Counted from the stretch's first letter, positions 24,081 through 37,244 are shown. The stretch is 64,000 nt of DNA from Euonymus europaeus (GCA_963580455.1 OY756960.1:1736001-1800000), one strand, 5' to 3'. Numbers and translations: made by a program. The notes: generated by a model not told the origin, from the sequence alone.

Positions 24081-24570
24081 CCCCTAGTTAGCCACGAATT
24101 GTGGTTTCTTTGCGTAAACGGTTTTCTCAAAATCCGTTGACTCCGAGTTCTGAATTCGGTGATTTTTAGCTTGATTTCACACTATTTTTCGAGCTCTACA
24201 ATCCTGGCATTTCGGTTTTTGATTTCAGAACTCGTGGCTAGTAGGTCTCGTTTCCCCTAGTTGGCCGCAAAATGTGGTTTCCCTGCGTAAACGGTTTTCT
24301 CAATATCCGTTGACTCCGAGTTCTGAATTCGGTGATTTTTAGCTTGATTTCACACTATTTTTCGAGCTCTACAATCCTGGAGTTTCGGTTTTTGATTTTA
24401 GAACTCGTGGCTAGTAGGTCTCGTTTCCCCTAGTTGGCCGCGAAATGTGGTTTCTTTGCTTAAACGGTTTTCTCAATATCCGTTGACTCCGAGTTCTGAA
24501 TTCAGTGATTTTTAGCTTGGTTTCACACTACTTTTCGAGCTCTACAATCTTGGTGTTTCGGTTTTTGATT
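23640..24570 (+). repeat. Trimer-spaced duplication (519 bp)
   Basis: The series ctatttttcg with ctggcatttcgg, ttggccgcaaaatg with ccctgcg, and ttggccgcg with tttgcttaaac and gaattcagtga occurs from about 23,650 and again from about 24,169. The ccctgcg markers at 23,762 and 24,281 are 519 bp apart. Both copies share the uncommon gaattcagtga change. The ccacgaattgtgg unit lies between them. Confidence 0.78.
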
Positions 24571-24929
24571 TCAGAACTCGTGGCCAGTAGGTCTCGTTTC
24601 CCCTAGTTAGCCGGAAAATGTGGTTTCTTTGCGTAAACGGTTTTCTCAATATCCGTTGATTCCGAGTTCTGAATTCGGTGATTTTTAGCTTGATTTCACA
24701 CTACTTTTCGAGCTCTACAATCCCAGAGTTTCGGTTTTTGATTTCAGAACTCGAGGCCAGTAGGTCTCGTTTCCCCTAGTTAGCGGGGAAATGTGGTTTC
24801 TTTGCGTAAACGGTTTCCTCAATATCCGTTGACTCCGAGTTCTGAATTCGGTGATTTTTAGCTTGATTTCACACTACTTTTCGAGCTCTACAATCCTGGA
24901 GTTTCGGTTTTTGATTTTAGAACTCGTGG

Positions 24930-27900
24930 CTAGTAGGTCTCGTTTCCTTTAGTTAGCCGTGAAATGTGGTTTCTTTGCGTAAACGGTTTTCTCAATATCC
25001 GTTGACTCCGAGTTCTGAATTCGGCGCTTTTTAGCTTGATTTCACACTACTTTTCGAGCTCTACAATCCTGGAATTTTGGTTTTTGATTTTAGAACTCGT
25101 GGCTAGTAGGTCTCGTTTCCCCTAATTAGCCGCGAAATGTGGTTTCTTTGCGTAAACGGTTTTCTCAATATCCGTTGACTCCGAGTTCTGAATTCGGTGA
25201 TTTTTAGCTTGATTTCACACTACTTTTCGAGCTCTACAATCCTGGAGTTTCGGTTTTTGATTTTAGAACTCGTGGCTAGTAGGTCTCGTTTCCCCTAATT
25301 AGCCGCGAAATGTGGTTTCTTTGCGTAAACGGTTTTCTCAATATCCGTTGACTCCGAGTTCTGAATTCGGTGATTTTTAGCTTGATTTCACACTACTTTT
25401 CGAGCTCTACAATCCTGGAGTTTCGGTTTTTGATTTTAGAACTCGTGGCTAGTAGGTCTCGTTTCCTTTAGTTAGCCGCGAAATGTGGTTTCTTTGCGTA
25501 AACGGTTTTCTCAATATCCGTTGACTCCGAGTTCTGAATTCGGCGCTTTTTAGCTTGATTTCACACTACTTTTCGAGCTCTACAATCCTAAATTTTCGGT
25601 TTTTGATTTCAGAACTCGTGGCCAGTAGGTCTCGTTTCCCCTAGTTAGCCGGGAAATGTGGTTTCTTTGCGTAAACGGTTTTCTCAATATCCGTTGACTC
25701 CGAGTTCTGAATTCGGCGCTTTTTAGCTTGATTTCACACTACTTTTCGAGCTCTACAATCCTGGAGTTTCGGTTTTTGATTTTAGAACTCGTGGCTAGTA
25801 GGTCTCGTTTCCTTTAGTTAGCCGCGAAATGTGGTTTCTTTGCGTAAACGGTTTTCTCAATATCCGTTGACTCCGAGTTCTGAATTCGGTGATTTTTAGC
25901 TTGGTTTCACACTACTTTTCAAGCTCTACAATCTTGGTGTTTCGGTTTTCCATTTCAGAACTCGTGGCCAGTAGGTCTCGTTTCCCCTAGTTAGCCGGAA
26001 AATGTGGTTTCTTTGCGTAAACGGTTTTCTCAATATCCGTTGACTCCGAGTTCTGAATTCGGTGATTTTTAGCTTGATTTCACACTACTTTTCGAGCTCT
26101 ACAATCCTAGAGTTTCGGTTTTTGATTTCAGAACTCGAGGCCAGTAGGTCTCGTTTCCCCTAGTTAGCGGGGAAATGTGGTTTCTTTGCGTAAACGGTTT
26201 CCTCAATATCCGTTGACTCCGAGTTCTGAATTCGGTGATTTTTAGCTTGATTTCACACTATTTTTTGAGCTCTACAATCCTGGCATTTCGGTTTTTGATT
26301 TCAGAACTCGTGGCTAGTAGGTCTCGTTTCCCCTAGTTGGCCGCAAAATGTGGTTTCCCTGCGTAAACGGTTTTATCAATATCCGTTGACTCCGAGTTCT
26401 GAATTCGGTGATTTTTAGCTTGATTTCACACTACTTTTCGAGCTCTACAATCCTGGATTTTCGGTTTTTGATTTTAGAACTCGTGGCTAGTAGGTCTCGT
26501 TTCCCCTAGTTGGCCGCGAAATGTGGTTTCTTTGCTTAAACGGTTTTCTCAATATCCGTTGACTCCGAGTTCTGAATTCGGTGATTTTTAGCTTGGTTTC
26601 ACACTACTTTTCGAGCTCTACAATCTTGGTGTTTCGGTTTTCGATTTCAGAACTCGTGGCCAGTAGGTCTCGTTTCCCCTAGTTAGCCGGAAAATGTGGT
26701 TTCTTTGCGTAAACGGTTTTCTCAATATCCGTTGATTCCGAGTTCTGAATTCGGTGATTTTTAGCTTGATTTCACACTACTTTTCGAGCTCTACAATCCT
26801 AGAGTTTAGGTTTTTGATTTCAGAACTCAAGGCCAGTAGGTCTCGTTTCCCCTAGTTAGCGGGGAAATGTGGTTTCTTTGCGTAAACGGTTTCCTCAATA
26901 TCCGTTGACTCCGAGTTCTGAATTCGGTGATTTTTAGCTTGATTTCACACTATTTTTCGAGCTCTACAATCCTGGCATTTCGGTTTTTGATTTCAGAACT
27001 CGTGGCTAGTAGGTCTCGTTTCCCCTAGTTGGCCGCAAAATGTGGTTTCCCTGCGTAAACGGTTTTCTCAATATCCGTTGACTCCGAGTTCTGAATTCGG
27101 TGATTTTTAGCTTGATTTCACACTATTTTTCGAGCTCTACAATCCTGGAGTTTCGGTTTTTGATTTTAGAACTCGTGGCTAGTAGGTCTCGTTTCCCCTA
27201 GTTGGCCGCGAAATGTGGTTTCTTTGCTTAAACGGTTTTCTCAATATCCGTTGACTCCGAGTTCTGAATTCGGTGATTTTTAGCTTGATTTCACACTACT
27301 TTTCGAGCTCTACAATCCTGGAGTTTCGGTTTTTGATTTTAGAACTCGTGGCTAGTAGGTCTCGTTTCCTTTAGTTAGCCGCGAAATGTGGTTTCTTTGC
27401 GTAAACGGTTTTCTCAATATCCGTTGACTCCGAGTTCTGAATTCGGCGCTTTTTAGCTTGATTTCACACTACTTTTCGAGCTCTACAATCCTGGATTTTT
27501 GGTTTTTGATTTTAGAACTCGTGGCTAGTAGGTCTCGTTTCCCCTAATTAGCCGCGAAATGTGGTTTCTTTGCGTAAACGGTTTTCTCAATATCCGTTGA
27601 CTCCGAGTTCTGAATTCGGTGATTTTTAGCTTGATTTCACACTACTTTTTGAGCTCTACAATCCTGGAGTTTCGGTTTTTGATTTTAGAACTCGTGGCTA
27701 GTAGGTCTCGTTTCCCCTAATTAGCCGCGAAATGTGGTTTCTTTGCGTAAACGGTTTTCTCAATATCCGTTGACTCCGAGTTCTGAATTCGGTGATTTTT
27801 AGCTTGATTTCACACTACTTTTCGAGCTCTACAATCCTGGAGTTTCGGTTTTTGATTTTAGAACTCGTGGCTAGTAGGTCTCGTTTCCTTTAGTTAGCCG

Positions 27901-27990
27901 CGAAATGTGGTTTCTTTGCGTAAACGGTTTTCTCAATATCCGTTGACTCCGAGTTCTGAATTCGGCGCTTTTTAGTTTGATTTCACACTA
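24930..27990 (+). repeat. 14-monomer spacing (2,422 bp) within block C
   Basis: The cctttag units at about 24,941 and 27,363 are exactly 14 monomers apart. Each is followed by a ggaattttgg or ggatttttgg unit, two ctaattag units and another cctttag unit. The step 23,165 to 25,587 between cctaaattttcgg markers is also 14 monomers. Between them the agcggggaaatg units at 24,782, 26,166 and 26,858 are spaced by 8 and 4 monomers, so the 14-mer is interrupted by smaller rearrangements. Confidence 0.7.
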
Positions 27991-28013
27991 CTTTTCGAGC
28001 TCTACAATCCTGG

Positions 28014-28182
28014 AGTTTCGGTTTTTGATTTCAGAACTCGTGGCCAGTAGGTCTCGTTTCCCCTAGCCGCAAAATGTGGTTTCCCTGCGTAAACGGTTTT
28101 CTCAATATCCGTTGACTCCGAGTTCTGAATTCGGCGCTTTTTAGCTTGATTTCACACTACTTTTCGAGCTCTACAATCCTGG
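28014..28182 (+). repeat. 169-bp monomer with a 4-bp deletion
   Basis: At 28,061-28,070 the sequence reads ccctagccgc where other monomers have ttag (or ttgg) between ccctag and ccgc. Four bases at monomer 41-44 are missing. This is the only net length change above one base among the 370 monomers. The missing bases are flanked by a short tag/tagt similarity that could favour slippage. It is followed by ccctgcg, so the unit may also be a junction between a ccag-type left end and a ccgcaaaatg-type right end. Confidence 0.9.
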
Positions 28183-29905
28183 AGTTTCGGTTTTTGATTT
28201 TAGAACTCGTGGCTAGTAGGTCTCATTTCCTTTAGTTAGCCGCAAAATGTGGTTTCCCTGCGTAAACGGTTTTCTCAATATCCGTTGACTCCGAGTTCTG
28301 AATTCGGTGATTTTTAGCTTGATTTCACACTATTTTTCGAGCTCTACAATCCTGGAGTTTCGGTTTTTGATTTTAGAACTCGTGGCTAGTAGGTCTCGTT
28401 TCCCCTAGTCGGCCGCGAAATGTGGTTTCTTTGCTTAAACGGTTTTCTCAATATCCGTTGACTCCGAGTTCTGAATTCGGTGATTTTTAGCTTGGTTTCA
28501 CACTACTTTTCGAGCTCTACAATCTTGGTGTTTCGGTTTTTGATTTCAGAACTCGTGGCCAGTAGGTCTCGTTTCCCCTAGTTAGCCACGAATTGTGGTT
28601 TCTTTGCGTAAACGGTTTTCTCAATATCCGTTGACTCCGAGTTCTGAATTCGGTGATTTTTAGCTTGATTTCACACTACTTTTCGAGCTCTACAATCCTG
28701 GAGTTTCGGTTTTTGATTTCAGAACTCGTGGCCAGTAGGTCTCGTTTCCCCTAGTTAGCCGGGAAATGTGGTTTCTTTGCGTAAACGGTTTTCTCAATAT
28801 CCGTTGACTCCGAGTTCTGAATTCGGTGATTTTTAGCTTGATTTCACACTACTTTTCGAGCTCTACAATCCTGGAGTTTCGGTTTTTGATTTTAGAACTC
28901 GTGGCTAGTAGGTCTCGTTTCCTTTAGTTAGCCGCGAAATGTGGTTTCTTTGCGTAAACGGTTTTCTCAATATCCGTTGACTCCGAGTTCTGAATTCGGC
29001 GCTTTTTAGCTTGATTTCACACTACTTTTCGAGCTCTACAATCCTGGAGTTTCGGTTTTTGATTTTAGAACTCGTGGCTAGTAGGTCTCGTTTCCTTTAG
29101 TTAGCCGCAAAATGTGGTTTCCCTGCGTAAACGGTTTTCTCAATATCCGTTGACTCCGAGTTCTGAATTCGGTGATTTTTAGCTTGATTTCACACTATTT
29201 TTCGAGCTCTACAATCCTGGAGTTTCGGTTTTTGATTTTAGAACTCGTGGCTAGTAGGTCTCGTTTCCCCTAGTTGGCCGCGAAATGTGGTTTCTTTGCT
29301 TAAACGGTTTTCTCAATATCCGTTGACTCCGAGTTCTGAATTCGGTGATTTTTAGCTTGGTTTCACACTACTTTTCGAGCTCTACAATCTTGGTGTTTCG
29401 GTTTTTGATTTCAGAACTCGTGGCCAGTAGGTCTCGTTTCCCCTAGTTAGCCACGAATTGTGGTTTCTTTGCGTAAACGGTTTTCTCAATATCCGTTGAC
29501 TCCGAGTTCTGAATTCGGTGATTTTTAGCTTGATTTCACACTACTTTTCGAGCTCTACAATCCTGGAGTTTCGGTTTTTGATTTCAGAACTCGTGGCCAG
29601 TAGGTCTCGTTTCCCCTAGTTAGCCGGGAAATGTGGTTTCTTTGCGTAAACGGTTTTCTCAATATCCGTTGACTCCGAGTTCTGAATTCGGTGATTTTTA
29701 GCTTGATTTCACACTACTTTTCGAGCTCTACAATCCTGGAGTTTCGGTTTTTGATTTTAGAACTCGTGGCTAGTAGGTCTCGTTTCCTTTAGTTAGCCGC
29801 GAAATGTGGTTTCTTTGCGTAAACGGTTTTCTCAATATCCGTTGACTCCGAGTTCTGAATTCGGCGCTTTTTAGCTTGATTTCACACTACTTTTCGAGCT
29901 CTACA
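28110..29905 (+). repeat. 5-monomer tandem HOR (865 bp), two copies
   Basis: The series cctttagttagccgcaaaatg-type with ccctgcg, ttggccgcg or tcggccgcg with tttgcttaaac, cttggtgtttcgg with ccacgaattgtgg, ccag with gggaaatg, and cctttag with ggcgc is present twice in tandem. The ccacgaattg markers are at 28,586 and 29,451, exactly 865 bp apart. The copies are nearly identical; visible differences are catttccttt against cgtttccttt and gtcggcc against gttggcc. The match ends near 29,905. Confidence 0.85.
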
Positions 29906-30959
29906 ATCCTGGAGTTTTGGTTTTTGATTTTAGAACTCGTGGCTAGTAGGTCTCGTTTCCCCTAATTAGCCGCGAAATGTGGTTTCTTTGCGTAAACGGT
30001 TTTCTCAATATCCGTTGACTCCGAGTTCTGAATTCGGTGATTTTTAGCTTGATTTCACACTACTTTTCGAGCTCTACAATCCTGGAGTTTCGGTTTTTTA
30101 TTTTAGAACTCGTGGCTAGTAGGTCTCGTTTCCTTTAGTTAGCCGCGAAATGTGGTTTCTTTGCGTAAACGGTTTTCTCAATATCCGTTGACTCCGAGTT
30201 CTGAATTCGGCGCTTTTTAGCTTGATTTCACACTACTTTTCGAGCTCTACAATCCTAAATTTTCGGTTTTTGATTTCAGAACTCGTGGCCAGTAGGTCTC
30301 GTTTCCCCTTGTTAGCCGGGAAATGTGGTTTCTTTGCGTAAACGGTTTTCTCAATATCCGTTGACTCCGAGTTCTGAATTCGGCGCTTTTTAGCTTGATT
30401 TCACACTACTTTTCGAGCTCTACAATCCTGGAGTTTCGGTTTTTGATTTCAGAACTCGTGGCCAGTAGGTCTCGTTTCCCCTAGTTAGCGGGGAAATGTG
30501 GTTTCTTTGCGTAAACGGTTTCCTCAATATCCGTTGACTCCGAGTTCTGAATTCGGTGATTTTTAGCTTGATTTCACACTATTTTTTGAGCTCTACAATC
30601 CTGGAGTTTCGGTTTTTGATTTTAGAACTCGTGGCTAGTAGGTCTCGTTTCCCCTAGTTGGCCGCAAAATGTGGTTTCTTTGCTTAAACGGTTTTCTCAA
30701 TATCCGTTGACTCCGAGTTCTGAATTCGGTGATTTTTAGCTTGATTTCACACTACTTTTCGAGATCTACAATCTTGGTGTTTCGGTTTTTGAATTTAGAA
30801 CTCGTGGCTAGTAGGTCTCGTTTCCCCTAGTTGGCCGCGAAATGTGGTTTCTTTGCTTAAACGGTTTTCTCAATATCCGTTGACTCCGAGTTCTGAATTC
30901 GGTGATTTTTAGCTTGGTTTCACACTACTTTTCGAGCTCTACAATCTTGGTGTTTCGGT

Positions 30960-33900
30960 TTTTGATTTCAGAACTCGTGGCCAGTAGGTCTCGTTTCCCC
31001 TAGTTAGCCGGGAAATGTGGGTTCTTTGCGTAAACGATTTCATCAATATCCGTTGACTCCGAGTTCTGAATTCGGTGATTTTTAGCTTGATTTCACACTA
31101 CTTTTCGAGCTCTACAATCCTGGTATTTCTGTTTTTGATTTCAGAACTCGCGGCTAGTAGGTCTCGATTCCTCTAGTTAGCCGCGAAATGTGGTTTCTTT
31201 GCGTAAACGGTTTTCTCAGTATCCGTTTACTACGAGTTCTGAATTCGGTGATTTTTAGCTTGATTTTACACTACTTTTCGAGCTCTACAATCCTGGCATT
31301 TCGGTTTATGATTTCAGAACTCGTGGCTAGTAGGTCTCGTTTCACCTAGTTGGCCGCGAAATGTGGTTTCCTTGCGTAAACGGTTTTCTCAATATCCGTT
31401 GAGTTCGAGTTCTGAATTCGGTGATTTTTAGCTTGGTTTCACACTACTTTTCGAGCTCTACAATCTTGGTGTTTCGGTTTTTGATTTCAGAACTCTTGGC
31501 TAGTAGGTCTCGTTTCCCCTAGTTAGCCGCGAAATGTGGTTTCTTTGGGTAAACGGTTTCCTCAATATCCGTTGACTCCGAGTTCTGAATTCGGTGATTT
31601 TTAGCTTGATTTCACACTATTTTTCGAGCTCTACAATCCTGGCATTTCGGCATTTGATTTCAGAACTCGTGGCTAGTAGGTCTCGTTTCCCCTAGTTGGC
31701 CGCAAAATGTGGTTTCCTTGCGTAAACGGTTTTCTCAATATCCGTTGACTTCGAGTTCTGAATTCGGTGATTTTTAGCTTGATTTCACACTACTTTTCGA
31801 GCTCTACAATCCTGGAGTTTCGCTTTTTGATTTTAGAACTCGTGGGTAGTAGGTCTCGTTTCCCCTAATTAGCCTCGAAATGTGGTTTCTTTGCGTAAAC
31901 GGTTTTCTCAATATCCGTTGACTCCGAGTTCTGAATTCGGTGATTTTTAGCTTGATTTCACACTACTTTTCGAGCTCTACAATCCTGGAGTTTCGGTTTT
32001 TGATTTCAGAACTCGTGGCCAGTAGGTCTCGTTTCCCCTAGTTAGCCGGGAAATGTGGTTTCTTTGCGTAAACGGTTTTCTCAATATCCGTTGACTCCGA
32101 GTTCTGAATTCGGTGATTTTTAGCTTGATTTCGCACTACTTTTCGAGCTCTACAATCCTGGAGTTTCGGTTTTTGATTTTAGAACTCGTGGCTAGTAGGT
32201 CTCGTTTCCTTTAGTTAGCCGCGAAATGTGGTTTCTTTGCGTAAACGGTTTTCTCAATATCCGTTGACTCTGAGTTCTGAATTTGGCGCTTTTTAGCTTG
32301 ATTTCACACTACTTTTCGAGCTCTACAATCCTGGAGTTTCGGTTTTTGATTTTAGAACTCGTGGCTAGTAGGACTCGTTTCCCCTAATTAGCCGCGAAAT
32401 GTGGTTTCTTTGCGTAAACGGTTTTCTCAATATCCGTTGACTCCGAGTTCTGAATTCGGTGATTTTTAGCTTGATTTCACACTACTTTTCGAGCTCTACA
32501 ATCCTGGAGTTTCGGTTTTTGATTTTAGAACTCGTGGCTAGTAGGTCTCGTTTCCCCTAATTAGCCGCGAAATGTGGTTTCTTTGCGTAAACGGTTTTCT
32601 CAATATCCGTTGACTCCGAGTTCTGAATTCGGTGATTTTTAGCTTGATTTCACACTACTTTTCGAGCTCTACAATCCTGGAGTTTCGGTTTTTGATTTTA
32701 GAACTCGTGGCTAGTAGGTCTCGTTTCCCCTAATTAGCCGCGAAATGTGGTTTTTTTGCGTAAACGGTTTTCTCAATATCCGTTGACTCCGAGTTCTGAA
32801 TTCGGTGATTTTTAGCTTGATTTCACACTACTTTTCGAGCTCTACAATCCTGGAGTTTCGGTTTTTGATTTTCGAACTCGGGGCTAGTAGGTCTCGTTTC
32901 CTTTAGTTAGCCGCGAAATGTGGTTTCTTTGCGTAAACGGTTTTCTCAATATCCGTTGACTCCGAGTTCTGAATTCGGCGCTTTTTAGCTTGATTTCACA
33001 CTACTTTTCGAGCTCTACAATCCTAAATTTTCGGTTTTTGATTTCAGAACTCGTGGCCAGTAGGTCTCGTTTCCCCTAGTTTGCCGGGAAATGTGGTTTC
33101 TTTGCGTAAACGGTTTTCTCAATATCCGTTGACTCCGAGTTCTGAATTCGGTGATTTTTAGCTTGGTTTCACACTACTTTTCGAGCTCTACAATCTTGGT
33201 GTTTCGGTTTTTGATTTCAGAACTCGTGGCCAGTAGGTCTCGTTTCCCCTAGTTAGCCGGAAAATGTGGTTTCTTTGCGTAAACGGTTTTCTCAATATCC
33301 GTTGACTCCGAGTTCTGAATTCGGTGATTTTTAGCTTGATTTCACACTACTTTTCGAGCTCTACAATCCTAGAGTTTCGGTTTTTGATTTCAGAACTCGA
33401 GGCCAGTAGGTCTCGTTTCCCCTAGTTAGCGGGGAAATGTGGTTTCTTTGCGTAAACGGTTTCCTCAATATCCGTTGACTCCGAGTTCTGAATTCGGTGA
33501 TTTTTAGCTTGATTTCACACTATTTTTCGAGCTCTACAATCCTGGAATTTCGGTTTTTGATTTCAGAACTCGTGGCTAGTAGGTCTCGTTTCCCCTAGTT
33601 GGCCGCAAAATGTGGTTTCCCTGCGTAAACGGTTTTCTCAATATCCGTTGACTCCGAGTTCTGAATTCGGTGATTTTTAGCTTGATTTCACACTACTTTT
33701 CGAGCTCTACAATCCTGGAGTTTCGGTTTTTGATTTTAGAACTCGTGGCTAGTAGGTCTCGTTTCCCCTAGTTGGCCGCGAAATGTGGTTTCTTTGCTTA
33801 AACGGTTTTCTCAATATCCGTTGACTCCGAGTTCTGAATTCGTTGATTTTTAGCTTGGTTTCACACTACTTTTCGAGCTCTACAATCTTGGTGTTTCGGT

Positions 33901-34300
33901 TTTTGATTTCAGAACTCGTGGCCAGTAGGTCTCGTTTCCCCTAGTTAGCCGGGAAATGTGGTTTCTTTGCGTAAACGATTTCATCAATATCCGTTGACTC
34001 CGAGTTCTGAATTCGGTGATTTTTAGCTTGATTTCACACTACTTTTCGAGCTCTACAATCCTGGTATTTCTGTTTTTGATTTCAGAACTCGCGGCTAGTA
34101 GGTCTCGATTCCTCTAGTTAGCCGCGAAATGTGGTTTCTTTGCGTAAACGGTTTTCTCAGTATCCGTTGACTCCGAGTTCTGAATTCGGTGATTTTTAGC
34201 TTGATTTTACACTACTTTTCGAGCTCTACAATCCTGGCATTTCGGTTTATGATTTCAGAACTCGTGGCTAGTAGGTCTCGTTTCCCCTAGTTGGCAGCGA
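30960..34300 (+). repeat. 17-monomer repeat with acgatttcatc modules
   Basis: A run of ccag with gggaaatg and acgatttcatc, then ctggtatttctg, cgcggctag with cgattcctctag, cagtatcc with gattttacac, and a tttatgatttcag unit occurs around 31,035 and 33,976, exactly 2,941 bp apart. An earlier copy is at 21,178, a distance of 57 monomers minus the 4-bp deletion. The 31-kb copy lacks the ttggcagcg/ccgatgactcc unit that the others have and carries cgtttactacgag, a rare double change. Confidence 0.75.
32348..32866 (+). repeat. Run of three ctaattag monomers
   Basis: Three adjacent units starting at 32,348, 32,521 and 32,694 are of the gattttag/ctaattagccgcg type and differ by single changes: aggactcg in the first, and a tttttttgcg run in the third. 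They match the runs at 22,491 and 35,635 and indicate local homogenisation of this subtype. Confidence 0.78.
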
Positions 34301-34942
34301 AATGTGGTTTCCTTGCGTAAACGGTTTTCTCAATATCCGATGACTCCGAGTTCTGAATTCGGTGATTTTTAGCTTGATTTCACACTACTTTTCGAGCTCT
34401 GCAATCCTGGCATTTCGGTTTTTGATTTCAGAACTCGTGGCTAGTAGGTCTCGTTTCACCCAGTTGGCCGCGAAATGTGGTTTCCTTTTGTAAACGGTTT
34501 TCTCAATATCCGTTGACTCCGAGTTCTGAATTCGGTGATTTTTAGCTTGATTTTACACTACTTTTCGAGCTCTACAATCCTGGCATTTCGGTTTATGATT
34601 TCAGAACTCGTGGCTAGTAGGTCTCGTTTCCCCTAGTTGGCAGCGAAATGTGGTTTCCTTGCGTAAACGGTTTTCTCAATATCCGATGACTCCGAGTTCT
34701 GAATTCGGTGATTTTTAGCTTGATTTCACACTACTTTTCGAGCTCTGCAATCCTGGCATTTCGGTTTTTGATTTCAGAACTCGTGGCTAGTAGGTCTCGT
34801 TTCACCTAGTTGGCCGCGAAATGTGGTTTCCTTGCGTAAACGGTTTTCTCAATATCCGTTGAGTTCGAGTTCTGAATTCGGTGATTTTTAGCTTGGTTTC
34901 ACACTACTTTTCGAGCTCTACAATCTTGGTGTTTCGGTTTTT
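34251..34942 (+). repeat. Dimer duplication (2 x 346 bp)
   Basis: A tttatgatttcag-preceded unit with ttggcagcg and ccgatgactcc, followed by a tttcacc unit with ttggccgcg, appears at 34,251 and again at 34,597. The ttggcagcg markers at 34,291 and 34,637 are 346 bp apart. The second unit of copy 1 carries ccttttgtaaac and ends like a cagtatcc-type neighbour, with gattttacac, while that of copy 2 continues into gagttcgag and cttggtttcac. The seam therefore lies inside a monomer near 34,500-34,550. Confidence 0.8.
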
Positions 34943-35634
34943 GATTTCAGAACAATTGGCTAGTAGGTCTCGTTTCCCCTAGTTAGCCGCGAAATGTGGT
35001 TTCTTTGGGTAAACGGTTTCCTCAATATCCGTTGACTCCGAGTTCTGAATTCAGTGATTTTTAGCTTGATTTCACACTATTTTTCGAGCACTACAATCCT
35101 GGAATTTCGGTTTTTGATTTCAGAACTCGTGGCTAGTAGGTCTCGTTTCCCCTAGTTGGCCGCAAAATGTGGTTTCCTTGCGTAAACGGTTTTCTCAATA
35201 TCCGTTGACTTCGAGTTCTGAATTCGGTGATTTTTAGCTTGATTTCACACTACTTTTCGAGCTCTACAATCCTGGAGTTTCGGTTTCTGATTTTAGAACT
35301 CGTGGCTAGTAGGTCTCATTTCCCCTAATTAGCCGCGAAATGTGGTTTCTTTGCGTAAACGGTTTTCTCAATATCCGTTGACTCCGAGTTCTGAATTCGG
35401 TGATTTTTAGCTTGATTTCACACTACTTTTCGAGCTCTACAATCCTAGAGTTTCGGTTTTTGATTTTAGAACTCGTGGCTAGTAGGACTCGTTTCCTTTA
35501 GTTAGCCGCGAAATGTGGTTTCTTTGCGTAAACGGTTTTCTCAATATCCGTTGACTCCGAGTTCTGAATTCGGCGCTTTTTAGCTTGATTTCACACTACT
35601 TTTCGAGCTCTACAATCCTGGAGTTTCGGTTTTT

Positions 35635-36153
35635 GATTTTAGAACTCGTGGCTAGTAGGTCTCGTTTCCCCTAATTAGCCGCGAAATGTGGTTTCTTTGC
35701 GTAAACGGTTTTCTCAATATCCGTTGATTCCGAGTTCTGAATTCGGTGATTTTTAGCTTGATTTCACACTACTTTTCGAGCTCTACAATCCTGGAGTTTC
35801 GGTTTTTGATTTTAGAACTCGTGGCTAGTAGGTCTCGTTTCCCCTAATTAGCCGCGAAATGTGGTTTCTTTGCGTAAACGGTTTTCTCAATATCCGTTGA
35901 CTCTGAGTTCTGAATTCGGTGATTTTTAGCTTGATTTCACACTACTTTTCGAGCTCTACAATCCTGGAGTTTCGGTTTTTGATTTTAGAACTGGTGGCTA
36001 GTAGGTCTCGTTTCCCCTAATTAGCCGCGAAATGTGGTTTCTTTGCGTAAACGGTTTTCTCAATATCCGTTGACTCCGAGTTCTGAATTCTGTGATTTTT
36101 AGCTTGATTTCACACTACTTTTCAAGCTCTACAATCCTGGAGTTTCGGTTTTT
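35635..36153 (+). repeat. Run of three ctaattag monomers
   Basis: Units starting at 35,635, 35,808 and 35,981 are near copies of one another. Single differences are gttgattccgag, gactctgag and ggtggctag (from cgtggctag). This is the third such run of the same subtype in block C, after those at 22.5 and 32.3 kb. Confidence 0.78.
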
Positions 36154-37244
36154 GATTTTAGAACTCGTGGCTAGTAGGTCTCGTTTCCTTTAGTTAGCCG
36201 CGAAATGTGGTTTCTTTGCGTAAACGGTTTTCTCAATATCCGTTGACTCCGAGTTCTGAATTCGGCGCTTTTTAGCTTGATTTCACACTACTTTTCGAGC
36301 TCTACAATCCTAAATTTTCGGTTTTTGATTTCAGAACTCGTGGCCAGTAGGTCTCGTTTCCCCTAGTTAGCCGGGAAATGTGGTTTCTTTGCGTAAACGG
36401 TTTTCTCAATATCCGTTGACTCCGAGTTCTGAATTCGGTGATTTTTAGCTTGGTTTCACACTACTTTTCGAGCTCTACAATCTTGGTGTTTCGGTTTTCG
36501 ATTTCAGAACTCGTGGCCAGTAGGTCTCGTTTCCCCTAGTTAGCCGGAAAATGTGGTTTCTTTGCGTAAACGGTTTTCTCAATATCCGTTGACTCCGAGT
36601 TCTGAATTCGGTGATTTTTAGCTTGATTTCACACTACTTTTCGAGCTCTACAATCCTAGAGTTTTGGTTTTTGATTTGAGAACTCGAGGCCAGTAGGTCT
36701 CGTTTCCCCTAGTTAGCGGGGAAATGTGGTTTCTTTGCGTAAACGGTTTCCTCAATATCCGTTGACTCCGAGTTCTGAATTCGGTGATTTTTAGCTTGAT
36801 TTCACACTATTTTTCGAGCTCTACAATCCTGGCATTTCGGTTTTTGATTTCAGAACTCGTGGCCAGTAGGTCTCGTTTCCCCTAGTTGGCCGCAAAATGT
36901 GGTTTCCCTGCGTAAACGGTTTTCTCAATATCCGTTGACTCCGAGTTCTGAATTCGGTGATTTTTAGCTTGATTTCACACTACTTTTCGAGCTCTACAAT
37001 CCTGGAGTTTCGGTTTTTGATTTTAGAACTCGTGGCTAGTAGGTCTCGTTTCCCCTAGTTGGCCGCGAAATGTGGTTTCTTTGCTTAAACGGTTTTCTCA
37101 ATATCCGTTGACTCCGAGTTCTGAATTCGGTGATTTTTAGCTTGGTTTCACACTACTTTTCGAGCTCTACAATCTTGGTGTTTCGATTTTTGATTTCAGA
37201 ACTCGTGGCCAGTAGGTCTCGTTTCCCCTAGTTAGCCGGAAAAT

